Positions 7,021 through 15,447 of a DNA stretch of 21,181 nt are shown piece by piece. The stretch is from Gammaproteobacteria bacterium UBA7803 (GTDB lineage Bacteria > Pseudomonadota > Gammaproteobacteria > Pseudomonadales > Azotimanducaceae). Positions within the stretch are counted from its first letter, which is position 1, and each line of letters begins with the position of its first letter. The notes beneath the pieces were generated by a model. The model saw only the letters and a list, made by a program, of their open reading frames with translations, was not told the origin of the DNA and did not search any database. Position numbers and translations under genes: made by a program. The stretch is from positions 22,928 through 44,108 of the forward strand of contig DLCH01000026.1 of assembly GCA_002480525.1 (NCBI GenBank), in the 5' to 3' direction.

Positions 7021-8742
7021 ATGGCGTGTCAGCGGTCCCAGTCGCGGCCCCGCGCCCCGGCGCCCACCGCCCGGCAGCTCGCCGGCGTCGCGACGGTGAC
7101 CGCCCTGCTGGCGGCCTGCGGCGCGCCGGATCCGGCAGCGCCGGCCGCGCCCGCCGCCCGGGCGGAGGTGCTGGTCACCGGCGCCGGCATCGCGGGCGCC
7201 AACGGCCTCCAGGTCGGCCCGGACGGCCTGCTGTACGTGGCTTCCGTGATCGGCTCCGAGATCGTCGCCCTGGACCCGGATACGGGTGAGGTGCACCACC
7301 GCCTGACCGCGGCGGATGGAGTCGTCGGGCCCGACGATCTGGCCTTCGGGCCCGACGGCGCCCTGTTCTGGACGTCGATCCTCACCGGCGAGGTCGCCGG
7401 CCGCTCCGCCGCCGGCGAGCCGGTGGTGGCCGCGCGCCTCGGTCCCGGGGTCAATCCGATCACCTTCTCTCCGGACGGCCGGCTGTTCGTCGCCCAGTGC
7501 TTCTTCGGCGACGGGCTCTACGAGGTCGACCCCTTCGGCCGGCGCGAGCCGCGGCAGATCGCCGACGACCTCGGCCCCGGCTGCGGGCTGAACGGCATGG
7601 ACTGGGGCCCGGACGGGCGCCTGTACGGGCCCCGCTGGTTTCACGGCGAGGTGGTCAGCATCGACGTGGACACGGGGGAGCGCCGGGTGGAGGCGGACGG
7701 TTTCGACGTGCCGGCAGCGGTGAAATTCTCGCCGGCCGGCGAGCTGCATGTGCTGGACACCGGCGCCGGCCGGGTCGTCCGGGTCGGCGCGGACGGCCGC
7801 TCGGTGGTGTCGGAGCTGGCGCCCGGGCTCGACAATCTGGCCTTCGACGGGGCCGGACGGCTGTTCGTGTCCAGCTTCACCGACGGCTACGTGCAGCGCA
7901 TCGATCCCGACGGCAGCGTCACCACGCTGTCGCCCGGCGGTCTGGCGCATCCCGGCGGCGTGGCGGTGCTGGCCGGTTCCGACGGCGCGCCCCGGGTGGC
8001 CGTGGCGGACCTGCACGCGCTGCGCCTCTACGACGGCGCCACCGGCGAATCCCTGGATGTGCAGCGCAACGTTCTCGGTGTCGGCGCCCTCGGCAGCGTG
8101 CTGTCGGTGGCGGCGAGCGACGGCCGTCTGCTGCTCGCCGCGTTCACGGATGCCGACGTGCGGCTGTGGGATCCGGACGCCGGCGAGGTGGTGGCGCGGT
8201 ATCCGGGATTCGACGGGCCGGTCAGCGCCATCGCCTACGGCGACCTGGTCGCCGTGGCGGAACACGGCACCGGCCGGGTGCTCGGCGTCGACGGAACCCG
8301 GGAGGTGGTGCTGGCGGACGGGCTGCCCGCGCCGACGGGCCTGGCCACAGACGGGGCGCGGCTGTTCGTCACTGACCGGCGCCGCGGCCAGGTGCTGCAG
8401 ATCGCCCGGGACGGTGCGGCGATGCCGGCCCGGATCGTCGCCGACGGGCTCGACGGCCCGGAGGGCCTGGCCTGGTCGGGAGATGCCCTGATCGTGGTGG
8501 AAGGCGCCACCGGCCGGGTGCTGCGCGTGCCCGTGGCGAACCGGGGAACGGCGGAGCCCGAGCTGCTGGCCCTGGTGTCACCGGGATCGCCGCCGGCGTC
8601 CGAGGCGGCGGACGCGCCCCAGCCGCCCTCGCTCGTGTTCAACGGTGTGGCCGTGCTGGGCCGGACCGCGTTCGTCACCGGTGAGACCGGCCGCGTTCTG
8701 TACCGCATCGACCTCGATGCGCCGCAGGCGCGCCTTCAGTAG
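7021..8742 (+). CDS. Lipoprotein with about twelve beta-propeller (SMP-30/NHL-like) repeats
   Basis: 573 residues from the ATG at 7021. A basic N-region and hydrophobic stretch (LAGVATVTALLAAC) end in a lipobox with C33, so the mature protein would be lipid-anchored, probably facing the periplasm. The Ala/Pro-rich linker is followed by about twelve repeats of the form GPDGxLYVxxxxxGxVxxxDxxTG, for example GLQVGPDGLLYVAS, LAFGPDGALFWTS, MDWGPDGRLYGP, VKFSPAGELHVLDTGAG and LAFDGAGRLFVSS, continuing to TAFVTGETGRVLYRID. Twelve blades fit two six-bladed propellers of the SMP-30/gluconolactonase or NHL type. Catalytic residues of a lactonase are not obvious, so it may be a binding scaffold. No good ribosome site precedes 7021; the frame stays open upstream, but a lipoprotein signal with a much longer N-region is unlikely. 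The thiolase follows 42 bases downstream. Confidence 0.8.
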   Translation: MACQRSQSRPRAPAPTARQLAGVATVTALLAACGAPDPAAPAAPAARAEVLVTGAGIAGANGLQVGPDGLLYVASVIGSEIVALDPDTGEVHHRLTAADGVVGPDDLAFGPDGALFWTSILTGEVAGRSAAGEPVVAARLGPGVNPITFSPDGRLFVAQCFFGDGLYEVDPFGRREPRQIADDLGPGCGLNGMDWGPDGRLYGPRWFHGEVVSIDVDTGERRVEADGFDVPAAVKFSPAGELHVLDTGAGRVVRVGADGRSVVSELAPGLDNLAFDGAGRLFVSSFTDGYVQRIDPDGSVTTLSPGGLAHPGGVAVLAGSDGAPRVAVADLHALRLYDGATGESLDVQRNVLGVGALGSVLSVAASDGRLLLAAFTDADVRLWDPDAGEVVARYPGFDGPVSAIAYGDLVAVAEHGTGRVLGVDGTREVVLADGLPAPTGLATDGARLFVTDRRRGQVLQIARDGAAMPARIVADGLDGPEGLAWSGDALIVVEGATGRVLRVPVANRGTAEPELLALVSPGSPPASEAADAPQPPSLVFNGVAVLGRTAFVTGETGRVLYRIDLDAPQARLQ

Positions 8743-8745
8743 AAT
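8740..8745 (+). promoter_or_regulatory. -10-like TAGAAT before the second thiolase gene
   Basis: TAGAAT overlaps the lipoprotein stop codon and is followed by TCCCGCCG. The same arrangement (TACGAT then GCCCGC) precedes the gabD-like gene. No convincing -35 is visible, so the call is tentative. Confidence 0.3.
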
Positions 8746-8784
8746 TCCCGCCGACTTTTCAATCGACAAGCGGAAGCAACGACC

Positions 8785-9948
8785 ATGGAGAACGTCTATA
8801 TCGTCGAAGCCGTGCGCAGCCCGATCGGCAAGCGCGGCAAGGGACTGGCCGGCCTGAAGCCCGCGGACCTGCTGGGCAAGGTGCAGGTGGCGGCGCTGGA
8901 GCGCAGCGGCATCGATCCGGCCAAGGTAGGTCAGGTGGTGGGCGGCTGCGTGTCCCAGGTGGGGGAGCAGTCCTTCAACATCGCGCGGATCGCCTGGCTG
9001 TCCATGGGCCTGCCGGAAGAGATCGCGGCCACCACCGTCGACTCCCAGTGCGGCTCGAGCCAGCAGGCCACCTCGCTGGGCGCCGCCATGGTCGCCTCCG
9101 GCATGGAAGACGTGGTGATGTGCTGCGGCGTCGAGATGATGACCCGGGTGCCGCTGGGCTCCAACATGAAGGACGGCGTGCCCATGGGTGAGAGCTACAT
9201 GTCTCACTACCAGCCCACCAGCCAGTTCCAGGGCGCGGCGATGATCGCCGAGGAATACCAGATCACCCGCGCCGACACCGACGCGTTCGGCCTGCGCAGC
9301 CAGCAGCGCGCCGGCCGCGCCTGGGCCGAGGGCCGCTTCGACCGGGAAATCGTGCCGGTGGAAGCGCCGGTGCTGGACGAAGAGGGCAAACCCACCGGCG
9401 AGATGCGCACCATCACCCGGGACGAAGGTCCCCGCGAGACCACCCTGGAAGGCCTGCAGGGCCTGAACCCGGTGGCCGGGCAGGAGATTCACACCGCCGG
9501 CTCCAGCTCCCAGGTCTCCGACGGCGCCGCCGTGGTGATCCTGGCCAACCAGAAGGCCGTCGACGAGCTCGGGCTCAAGCCCCGGGCGAAGATCGTCGCC
9601 ACTACCCTGGTCGGCGTCGACCCGGTGACCATGCTGAAGGGGCCGATTCCGGCCAGCCGCAAGGTGCTGGATCAGGCCGGACTGTCCGTGGACGACATCG
9701 ACACCTTCGAGGTCAACGAGGCCTTCGCGTCGGTGGTGCTGGCGTGGGAGAAGGAGCTGTCGCCCGACCCCGAGAAGGTGAACCCGAACGGCGGCGCCAT
9801 CGCCCTCGGCCACCCCACGGGCTCTACCGGCGCGCGTCTGATCACCACCGCCCTGCACGAGCTGGAGCGGACCGGTGGGCGCTACGGCCTGATCGCCATG
9901 TGCTGCGGCGGCGGTCTCGGCACCGGCACCATCATCGAGCGGCTCTGA
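8785..9948 (+). CDS. Thiolase (3-ketoacyl-CoA thiolase, FadA5/FadA6-like)
   Basis: 387 residues with a complete thiolase catalytic set: C89 in DSQCGSSQQAT, NEAFA at 311-315, H343 in GHPTGSTGAR and C373 in MCCGGGLGTG. It would cleave a 3-ketoacyl-CoA to acetyl-CoA and a shortened acyl-CoA. The QCGSSQQA wording around the nucleophile and the acidic, Met-rich region after it (CCGVEMMTRVPLGSN) are like actinobacterial and proteobacterial FadA5/FadA6-type thiolases that act on steroid side chains or rings, rather than the E. coli FadA type. The substrate link is inference from wording. The start has a CGGAAG ribosome-site-like stretch about 9 bases upstream. It differs clearly from the thiolase at 4398, so the two are not recent duplicates. 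Confidence 0.93.
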   Translation: MENVYIVEAVRSPIGKRGKGLAGLKPADLLGKVQVAALERSGIDPAKVGQVVGGCVSQVGEQSFNIARIAWLSMGLPEEIAATTVDSQCGSSQQATSLGAAMVASGMEDVVMCCGVEMMTRVPLGSNMKDGVPMGESYMSHYQPTSQFQGAAMIAEEYQITRADTDAFGLRSQQRAGRAWAEGRFDREIVPVEAPVLDEEGKPTGEMRTITRDEGPRETTLEGLQGLNPVAGQEIHTAGSSSQVSDGAAVVILANQKAVDELGLKPRAKIVATTLVGVDPVTMLKGPIPASRKVLDQAGLSVDDIDTFEVNEAFASVVLAWEKELSPDPEKVNPNGGAIALGHPTGSTGARLITTALHELERTGGRYGLIAMCCGGGLGTGTIIERL

Positions 9949-9957
9949 TCCGCCGCA

Positions 9958-9973
9958 CGGGCCGTCCGGCCCG
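9958..9973. terminator. Small hairpin between convergent genes
   Basis: CGGGCC (9958-9963), GTCC loop and GGCCCG (9968-9973) form a 6-bp stem 9 bases after the thiolase stop, in the 58-base gap to the convergent phosphatase gene. No T-run follows. Weak candidate. Confidence 0.25.
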
Positions 9974-10006
9974 AACACGCCGACCGGCCCGGGGCGGTGC
10001 TCCGGG

Positions 10007-10738
10007 TCAGTCGCCGAGCCGCGCGGCGATCCGCTGCGCGGCTTCCTCCATGTTGGTGGTCCGCAGGCCCGACTTGTTCAGGTCGTAGGCCGTCAGGTTC
10101 ACCGCCCGCACCAGGAAGCGCTGCGCGCCGCCGTCGTCGGCGCTGTCCACGTCGATGATGTTGAGGCAGCAGTTGTCCTGCTCCAGCGTCACCCGGCTCT
10201 GCCACGGGGTGTTCAGCACGTGGTTGAAGATCATGCGGTTGACCGCGCCGTGCAGCACCAGCAGCAGGTGCTGCCAGGAGCGATCCGCGAGAATCTCCTC
10301 GAAGGCCGGCACGATGCGGGCGGCGAAGTCGGCGAAGCGCTCGCCGCCGAGAAAGGTGCCGTCCGGATCTTCGCCGGCGGCCCAGGGGTTCGCCACGTGG
10401 GCCAGCCAGGCCGCCATGTCCGGCACCGGATGATCGCGGTCGCCGCCGCGGATCTCCTCCAGGGCCGGCACGATCTCGAGCTGCGGCTCGGCGCGGTGGG
10501 CGAGCACGATGGTGGCGGTCTCCACGGTGCGCGGCAGGCCCGAGCAGATGGCCCGGTCGAAGGGCACGCTGGCCAGCACCGCGGCCTGCTTGCGCGCCTG
10601 TATCCGGCCGGTTTCGGTGAGTCCGACCTGGCGGGGGTCGTCGGTGACCTCGCCGTCGGGCTGGATGTAGGCGGCTTCGCCGTGGCGCATGAGAAAGATG
10701 CGGCGGCGCTCGGGCAGTTCGAAGGTCGGTCGGTTCAT
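10007..10738 (-). CDS. Histidine phosphatase superfamily protein (phosphoglycerate-mutase-like)
   Basis: 243 residues. The RHGE catalytic motif is at 18-21 (FLMRHGEA) with H19 as the phosphoenzyme nucleophile. R70 in CSGLPRTVETA is the expected phosphate-binding Arg. E94 or E95 (PALEEIRGGD) is the likely acid, and H163 in LVLHGAVNRM is the second catalytic His. The set is complete, so a small-molecule phosphatase or mutase is expected; the substrate is unknown. A longer frame opens at 10864 but runs through the neighbour's promoter region. The start at 10738 has a strong CCAGGAAG ribosome site and leaves a 109-base divergent gap to the VOC gene. The 25 residues after the RHGE motif (QPDGEVTDDPRQVGLTETG) include the usual LTxxG segment. 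Confidence 0.9.
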   Translation of the reverse strand: MNRPTFELPERRRIFLMRHGEAAYIQPDGEVTDDPRQVGLTETGRIQARKQAAVLASVPFDRAICSGLPRTVETATIVLAHRAEPQLEIVPALEEIRGGDRDHPVPDMAAWLAHVANPWAAGEDPDGTFLGGERFADFAARIVPAFEEILADRSWQHLLLVLHGAVNRMIFNHVLNTPWQSRVTLEQDNCCLNIIDVDSADDGGAQRFLVRAVNLTAYDLNKSGLRTTNMEEAAQRIAARLGD

Positions 10739-10847
10739 GGTGCTTCCTGGCTCACGATACGGCAGCCGCGGCGGGCGGCGTCGACTGGTCCCGGCGGCAC
10801 CGGCAAGCCTATCATCGGCGCGGTCCGGAAGCTGGAGTGCCCTGGTC

Positions 10848-11312
10848 ATGACCGTCGCCATCAACGGTATCGCCCACGTCTATCTCACCGTCAACGACTT
10901 CGACCGCGCGGTGCCGTTCTACCGCGGTCTGCTGGCGCTGTTCGACATGACCTGCCTGGTGGACACCGACGAGCTGTACTACTGCGTCGGCGCCCGTACC
11001 GGCGTCGGCGTGCGGCGGGCGCAATCGCCGGAGCCCTTCGATCAGTACCGCGCCGGGCTCCACCACCTGTGCTTCCGCGCCCGCAGCCGTGAGGACGTGG
11101 ACGCGGTGGCCGCCGCCGTGCCCGGGCTGGGCGGCAGTGTGGTCAAGGGTCCGCAGGAGGACGACTGGGCGCCGGGGTACTACTCGGTGCTGTTCGAAGA
11201 CCCCTGCGGCACCCGGCTGGAGGTCAATCACGTGCCGGGCAAGGGGCATCTGGCCGCGGACGCCGGCACGCCCCTCGAAGGCGACGTGCAGCGGCGGCTC
11301 GGCGAGCCCTGA
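10848..11312 (+). CDS. VOC-family (glyoxalase/dioxygenase fold) protein
   Basis: 154 residues, a single vicinal-oxygen-chelate unit of two beta-alpha-beta-beta-beta modules. It starts INGIAHVYLTVNDFDRAVPFY, with H10 as the first metal ligand. HHLCFRA (72-78) supplies a second His and RLEVNHVP (123-130) supplies E125, so the His/His/Glu metal site appears present. FEDPCGTRLEV is the classic module-2 end. The reaction (lyase, isomerase, dioxygenase or resistance protein) cannot be told from sequence. The start at 10848 is preferred to the long upstream frame, which only shadows the phosphatase gene; CTGGAG lies about 11 bases upstream. Divergent from the phosphatase and convergent with the MFS gene. 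Confidence 0.88.
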   Translation: MTVAINGIAHVYLTVNDFDRAVPFYRGLLALFDMTCLVDTDELYYCVGARTGVGVRRAQSPEPFDQYRAGLHHLCFRARSREDVDAVAAAVPGLGGSVVKGPQEDDWAPGYYSVLFEDPCGTRLEVNHVPGKGHLAADAGTPLEGDVQRRLGEP

Positions 11313-11315
11313 GGC

Positions 11316-11341
11316 CCGCCGGCGCCCGGCTCAGCCGGCGG
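11316..11341. terminator. Hairpin between convergent VOC and MFS genes
   Basis: CCGCCGGC (11316-11323) and GCCGGCGG (11334-11341) are a perfect 8-bp inverted repeat with a 10-base loop. It begins four bases after the VOC stop and overlaps the MFS stop codon (11331-11333). Position suits a shared terminator but no T-run is present. Confidence 0.35.
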
Positions 11342-12638
11342 CCGCCTTGGCCGCCGCCAGGTCGCCGAGGATCGAGCGCCCGGCCACCAGGAAGTGGGCG
11401 CCGGCCCAGAAGTACGTGCAGGTGCTGATCAGGATCGCGTAGCGCAGGGATTCGTCACCGGCCACGCCCACCAGCAGGTCGCTCGTCACCCCCACCAGGA
11501 ACGGTCCGAAGCCGAGCCCGATGATGTTCAGGATGAACAGCAGCACGGCGGAGGCCAGCGCGCGCATGCGCATGGGCGCCAGGTTCTGAATCGTGCCGAA
11601 GGCCGGCCCCAGCCACAGGGAGTTGAGAAGCTGCGGCGTGATCATGATGGCGATGGCGACGTAGGGCTGGTTCAGCATCAGCGCGACCACGAAGAACGGA
11701 AACGCCACCAGCACGCCGGCCGCCGGCAGCCAGGCGTAGATGCGCTTGTCCCAGCCGGCCAGTCGGTCGGCGATGGCGCCGCCCAGGAACGTGCCCGCCG
11801 CGCTGGCCACGCCGAGCACCAGGCCGAAGTAGGTGGCGGTCTCGGCCACGCCGAGCCCGTGGGTGCGGATGAAGAACGCCGGCATCCACTGGCCGAGCCC
11901 GTAGCCGACGAAGGAGGTCAGCGCGCCGCCCATGGCCAGGTGCAGCATGGTGCGGTTGCGCACCAGCAGGCGGATGGTGCTGCCGAGCGGCGGCTGCTGA
12001 TAGTCGCCGCTGGCGGCGGTCGGGTCGGACATGCCGCGGATGGGCTCGCGGATGGTCAGCTTCACCAGCACCGCCAGCAGGATGCCGGGCAGGCCGACCA
12101 GATAGAACGCCATGCGCCAGCCGTAGAACTCGGCGATCCAGCCGCCGGCCAGCAGGCCGAGGATGCTGCCGATGGGAATGCCCAGGGCGTAGATCGACAG
12201 CGCCGAGGCGCGCTTCTCCGGCGGGAAGTAGTCGGCGATCAGCGAGTGGGCCGGCGGCGAGCAGCCGGCTTCGCCCACGCCGACGCCGATCCGCGCGGCG
12301 AGCATCTGCCCGAAGTTCTGGGCCATGCCGCACAGGGCCGTCATGCCGCTCCACACCACCAGCGCCGCCGAGATGATGCTGACCCGGTTGGCGCGGTCCG
12401 CCAGGCGGGCGAGGGGGATGCCGAGCACGGTGTAGAACACTGCGAACGCCAGTCCGGTCATGAGTCCGATCTGGGTGTCCGACAGCCCCAGGTCGACCTT
12501 GATGGGCTCGGCGAGGATCGTGACGATCTGCCGGTCCAGGAAGTTGAAGACGTAGACGATGACCAGCATGGTCAGCACGTACGTCCGGTACCTGGGGTTG
12601 TCGAGCGCGGACTGAACTGCGCCGGGCGCGGTCTGCAT
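11331..12638 (-). CDS. MFS transporter, Spinster-like
   Basis: 435 residues with twelve predicted hydrophobic segments. The N-terminal half carries the NFLDRQIVTILAEPIK opening, the motif-A-like loop GIPLARLADRANR and GVGVGEAGCSPPAHSLIADYFPP, all typical of bacterial Spinster-type major-facilitator proteins. These are inner-membrane secondary carriers, often for organic acids or lipid-like compounds; the substrate here is unknown. The start at 12638 is set by GGAGGAGAG about ten bases upstream. A longer frame to 12869 runs into the acyl-CoA synthetase gene and is rejected. It is divergent from that synthetase across 145 bases, which suggests (inference) uptake of an acid that the synthetase activates. 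Confidence 0.92.
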   Translation of the reverse strand: MQTAPGAVQSALDNPRYRTYVLTMLVIVYVFNFLDRQIVTILAEPIKVDLGLSDTQIGLMTGLAFAVFYTVLGIPLARLADRANRVSIISAALVVWSGMTALCGMAQNFGQMLAARIGVGVGEAGCSPPAHSLIADYFPPEKRASALSIYALGIPIGSILGLLAGGWIAEFYGWRMAFYLVGLPGILLAVLVKLTIREPIRGMSDPTAASGDYQQPPLGSTIRLLVRNRTMLHLAMGGALTSFVGYGLGQWMPAFFIRTHGLGVAETATYFGLVLGVASAAGTFLGGAIADRLAGWDKRIYAWLPAAGVLVAFPFFVVALMLNQPYVAIAIMITPQLLNSLWLGPAFGTIQNLAPMRMRALASAVLLFILNIIGLGFGPFLVGVTSDLLVGVAGDESLRYAILISTCTYFWAGAHFLVAGRSILGDLAAAKAAAG

Positions 12639-12654
12639 GGTTCGATCTCTCCTC

Positions 12655-12666
12655 CGTTCGCGAACG
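12655..12666. promoter_or_regulatory. CGTTCGCGAACG palindrome in the MFS/acyl-CoA synthetase divergent region
   Basis: A perfect 12-bp palindrome 17 bases upstream of the MFS start codon, immediately before its ribosome site on the minus strand. It could be an operator for the divergent pair. A related half, CGTTCGCG (19314-19321), lies at the same place before the FAH-family gene. Confidence 0.3.
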
Positions 12667-12783
12667 CAAAGCTTAGGGGGATGGGGCGCCCACGGCGAGC
12701 AAAACCGTATCGCCCGGGCGGACTTCCACTGCCCCCTGCCGATCTGGGAAACTTCGGCAACGATCGTCGTGGGAAGAGGGGCC

Positions 12784-14298
12784 ATGCACACGTTTGCCGA
12801 TCCGTTGAAGCGCGCGCTGCAGATCGCGCCGGACCGCACCGCCGTGATCTCCGGTGATGCCGCGTACACCTATCGCGAGCTGCACGAACGCTGCCAGCGG
12901 CTGGCCGGCGCCCTCACCACTCTGGGGGTGGCGCGCGGCGAGCGCGTGGCCATTCTGGCCGGCAACGGCAACGCCTACATCGAGACCTACGTGGGCGTGC
13001 CGGCATCCGGCCGCGTGGTGGTGCCGCTCAATACCCGCCACGCCGAGCCGGAGCTCGAGTACGCCCTGACCGACTCCGGGGCGCGGGTGCTGATCACCGA
13101 CCGGGACCCGGGGCGGCTCGGCGCCGTGGTGGAGCACGTGATCAGCATTCCGGACAGCTACGAGTCGGCGCTCGCCGGGGCCGAGCCGGAGGCGCTGGGC
13201 GTCGGCGTCACCGAGGACGACCTGGCGGGGCTGTTCTACACCGGCGGCACCACCGGCAAGTCCAAGGGCGTGATGCTCTCCCACCGCAACCTGATCGCCA
13301 ACACGTTCCACTGGCTGGCCACCGTGCCCCAGCATGCGGACGACCGCTTCCTGATCATCGCGCCGCTGTTCCACGCGGCCGGCTCCAACGGCGTGCTCGG
13401 CAGCATCTGGACGGGTGGCTGCCAGATCACTCTGGGCGCCTTCGACCCGGAGCAGGCCCTCGACCTGATCGAGCGGCACGGCGTCACCGAGACGCTGGGG
13501 GTGCCGACGATGCTGGCGGCCATGGTGGAGGCCCAGCGCGGCCGGCCGCGCTCGGTGGGCACGCTGCGGATGATCGCCCACGGCGGCTCGCCGATCGCCA
13601 CGGAGGTGCTGCGGCGCTGTCACAGGACGTTTCCGACGGCGCAGCTCGTGGAGGTCTACGGGGCCACCGAGCTGTCGCCGCTCGCGACCACGCTGGTGGG
13701 CGAGGAGCGGCTGCTGGACGACGACCGGGCCCGGTCCTGCGGCCAGCCGATCCTCGGCAACGAGATCCGTATCCTCAATCCCGAAGGCGAGGAAGTCGTG
13801 CGGGGCGAGGTCGGCGAGGTGGTGGTGCGCGGCCCCAACGTGATGCAGGGCTACTGGAACAAGACCGAGCAGACCGAGGCGGTGCTGCGCGACGGCGCCT
13901 ACTGGACCGGCGACCTCGGCTACATGGACGACGAGGGCTACGTCTACCTCGTCGACCGCAGCAAGGACATGATCGTCAGCGGCGGCGAGAACGTGTATAG
14001 CACCGAGGTGGAGGAGGTGCTCTACCTCCACGAGGCGGTGCTGGAGGCGGCCGCCTTCGGCGTGCCCGACGACAAGTGGGGCGAGGCGGTATGGGCAGTG
14101 GTGGTGCCCCGGGAGGAGTTTCACAACATCGACCCGGGCGAGATCGTCGAGTTCTGCAAGGGACGGATCGCCGGCTACAAGGTGCCCAAGGGCATCGACA
14201 TCCGTCACGAGCCGCTCCCCAAGTCGGGCCCGGGCAAGGTGCTCAAGCGCGAGCTGCGGGCGCCGTTTTGGGAGGGGCAGGATCGGGGCGTACACTGA
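12784..14298 (+). CDS. Acyl-CoA synthetase (AMP-dependent CoA ligase)
   Basis: 504 residues. An ANL-superfamily ligase that would activate a carboxylic acid to its acyl-CoA through an acyl-AMP. The ATP-binding P-loop is YTGGTTGKSKG (152-162) followed by VMLSHRN. VYGATE is at 291-296, YWTGDLG at 373-379 and the hinge region VDRSKDMIVSGGENVYSTEVE begins at about 390. The catalytic Lys is K485 in KSGPGKVLKREL. The length and order are those of medium/long-chain fatty-acid and cyclohexane- or aromatic-acid CoA ligases; the chain preference is not readable. The start has a GGAAGAGGGG ribosome site, while the frame open to 12637 is intergenic. The Ldh-family gene begins six bases after its stop. 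Confidence 0.93.
   Translation: MHTFADPLKRALQIAPDRTAVISGDAAYTYRELHERCQRLAGALTTLGVARGERVAILAGNGNAYIETYVGVPASGRVVVPLNTRHAEPELEYALTDSGARVLITDRDPGRLGAVVEHVISIPDSYESALAGAEPEALGVGVTEDDLAGLFYTGGTTGKSKGVMLSHRNLIANTFHWLATVPQHADDRFLIIAPLFHAAGSNGVLGSIWTGGCQITLGAFDPEQALDLIERHGVTETLGVPTMLAAMVEAQRGRPRSVGTLRMIAHGGSPIATEVLRRCHRTFPTAQLVEVYGATELSPLATTLVGEERLLDDDRARSCGQPILGNEIRILNPEGEEVVRGEVGEVVVRGPNVMQGYWNKTEQTEAVLRDGAYWTGDLGYMDDEGYVYLVDRSKDMIVSGGENVYSTEVEEVLYLHEAVLEAAAFGVPDDKWGEAVWAVVVPREEFHNIDPGEIVEFCKGRIAGYKVPKGIDIRHEPLPKSGPGKVLKRELRAPFWEGQDRGVH
14268..14296 (+). promoter_or_regulatory. Candidate promoter for the Ldh-family gene, possibly leaderless
   Basis: TTGGGA (14268-14273), a 17-base spacer and TACACT (14291-14296) resemble a sigma-70 promoter inside the end of the acyl-CoA synthetase gene. 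Transcription would begin about where the next ATG lies (14305), and no ribosome site is visible between the stop at 14298 and that ATG. Confidence 0.35.
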
Positions 14299-14304
14299 CG
14301 CGGC

Positions 14305-15360
14305 ATGAGTGAGCGATACCGCCCCGAAGACCTCGTCAGTTTCGTCAGCCGTCTGTTCCAGGGCGCCGGCCTCGCGGAAGACCGGGCCCGGGCCATGGCC
14401 GACACCTTCGTCGCCGCCGACCTGCTCGGCTTCACCACCCACGGCATGCAGCGCGTGCCCATCAACCTGGACTGGCTGGATCGCGGCGAGACCCGCGCTA
14501 CCGGCGAGCCCCGGGTGCTGCGGGACCGGCCCGGAACGTTCTCCTGGGACGCGGACTTTCTGCCGGGGCCCTGGGTGGTGCACCGGGCCATGACCGAGGC
14601 GGCGGCGCGGGCGCGGCGCAACGGCATCGCCGCGGCCACCCTGCAGCGCTGCACCCATGTGGCCTGCCTGGCGGCCTATCTGCTGCCGCTGCTGGAGGAC
14701 GGGCTGGTGGGTCTGATGACCGTGAGCACGCCGGACGAGCGCTTCATCAGCCCGTTCGGGGGCCGGGAGGCGGTGTTCTCCAACAACCCGGTGGCGTTCT
14801 GCGCGCCGACCTCGGACGCGCCGCTGCTGTTCGACGTCAGCATGGCTATCACCGCCGGCGGGCAGATCGCCCGGGCGGCCCGGGAGGGCCGCCGGCTGCC
14901 GGAGGCCTGCCTGAAGACCGCCGCCGGCGAGGCGACCGACGATCCCGACGCTATGAGCACCGATCCGCCGGGCACGGTCATGCCCATTGGCGGCCTCGGC
15001 CACGGCCACAAGGGCTACGCCCTGACGCTGCTGACGGAAGTGCTGTCCCAGGCCCTCGGCGGCCACGGCCGGCGCGACGCGGCGGGCGAGGGGGAAGCCA
15101 ATTCGGTGTATCTGCAGGTGGTGGATCCCCGGGCGTTTTCGGAATGGGACGACTACCTGGCGGAGGTGGACCATCTGCTCGACGCCTGCCGGCAGGCGGC
15201 GCCGGACGACCCGGCTGCGCCGGTGCGGGTGCCCGGGGAGAGCGCCTGGCGCCGCCGCGGGCAGGCGCTGGCGCAGGGGCTGGCGCCGTACCAGGGCGTC
15301 ATGGCCGCCATGGCGCCCTGGGCGGAGCGGTTGGGTGTGGAGATGCCTCGGGCGGTTTGA
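14305..15360 (+). CDS. Ldh family oxidoreductase (malate/L-lactate dehydrogenase type 2)
   Basis: 351 residues of the NAD(P)H-dependent malate/ureidoglycolate/L-sulfolactate dehydrogenase family, which is unrelated to the Rossmann-fold lactate dehydrogenases. Visible family signatures are THGMQRVP (45-52, catalytic His H46), CTHVACLAAYL (116-126, with H118 in the place of the family's NHFG His), GGREAVFSNNPVAFCAP (152-168), FDVSMA (176-181), GLGHGHKGYAL (230-240) and RVPGES near 308-313. The reaction would be reversible 2-hydroxy acid/2-keto acid oxidation. Several key stretches deviate from the commonest wording (CTHVAC for SNHFG), so the substrate may be unusual. It lies six bases downstream of the acyl-CoA synthetase and may be co-transcribed with it. 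Confidence 0.9.
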   Translation: MSERYRPEDLVSFVSRLFQGAGLAEDRARAMADTFVAADLLGFTTHGMQRVPINLDWLDRGETRATGEPRVLRDRPGTFSWDADFLPGPWVVHRAMTEAAARARRNGIAAATLQRCTHVACLAAYLLPLLEDGLVGLMTVSTPDERFISPFGGREAVFSNNPVAFCAPTSDAPLLFDVSMAITAGGQIARAAREGRRLPEACLKTAAGEATDDPDAMSTDPPGTVMPIGGLGHGHKGYALTLLTEVLSQALGGHGRRDAAGEGEANSVYLQVVDPRAFSEWDDYLAEVDHLLDACRQAAPDDPAAPVRVPGESAWRRRGQALAQGLAPYQGVMAAMAPWAERLGVEMPRAV

Positions 15361-15447
15361 GTAGCGACCGTGCGGATCGCGGCTGCACGTCCCGCCCTGG
15401 CCGCGGCCGCCTGCCGCCCCGGCCCGCAGAGGCCCCCACCACCCCCG

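Noticed and set aside
11394..12857. 487-codon plus-strand ORF opposite the MFS transporter
   Set aside because: Gln/His/Arg-rich shadow with no hydrophobic or catalytic pattern, while the minus-strand frame has twelve membrane segments.
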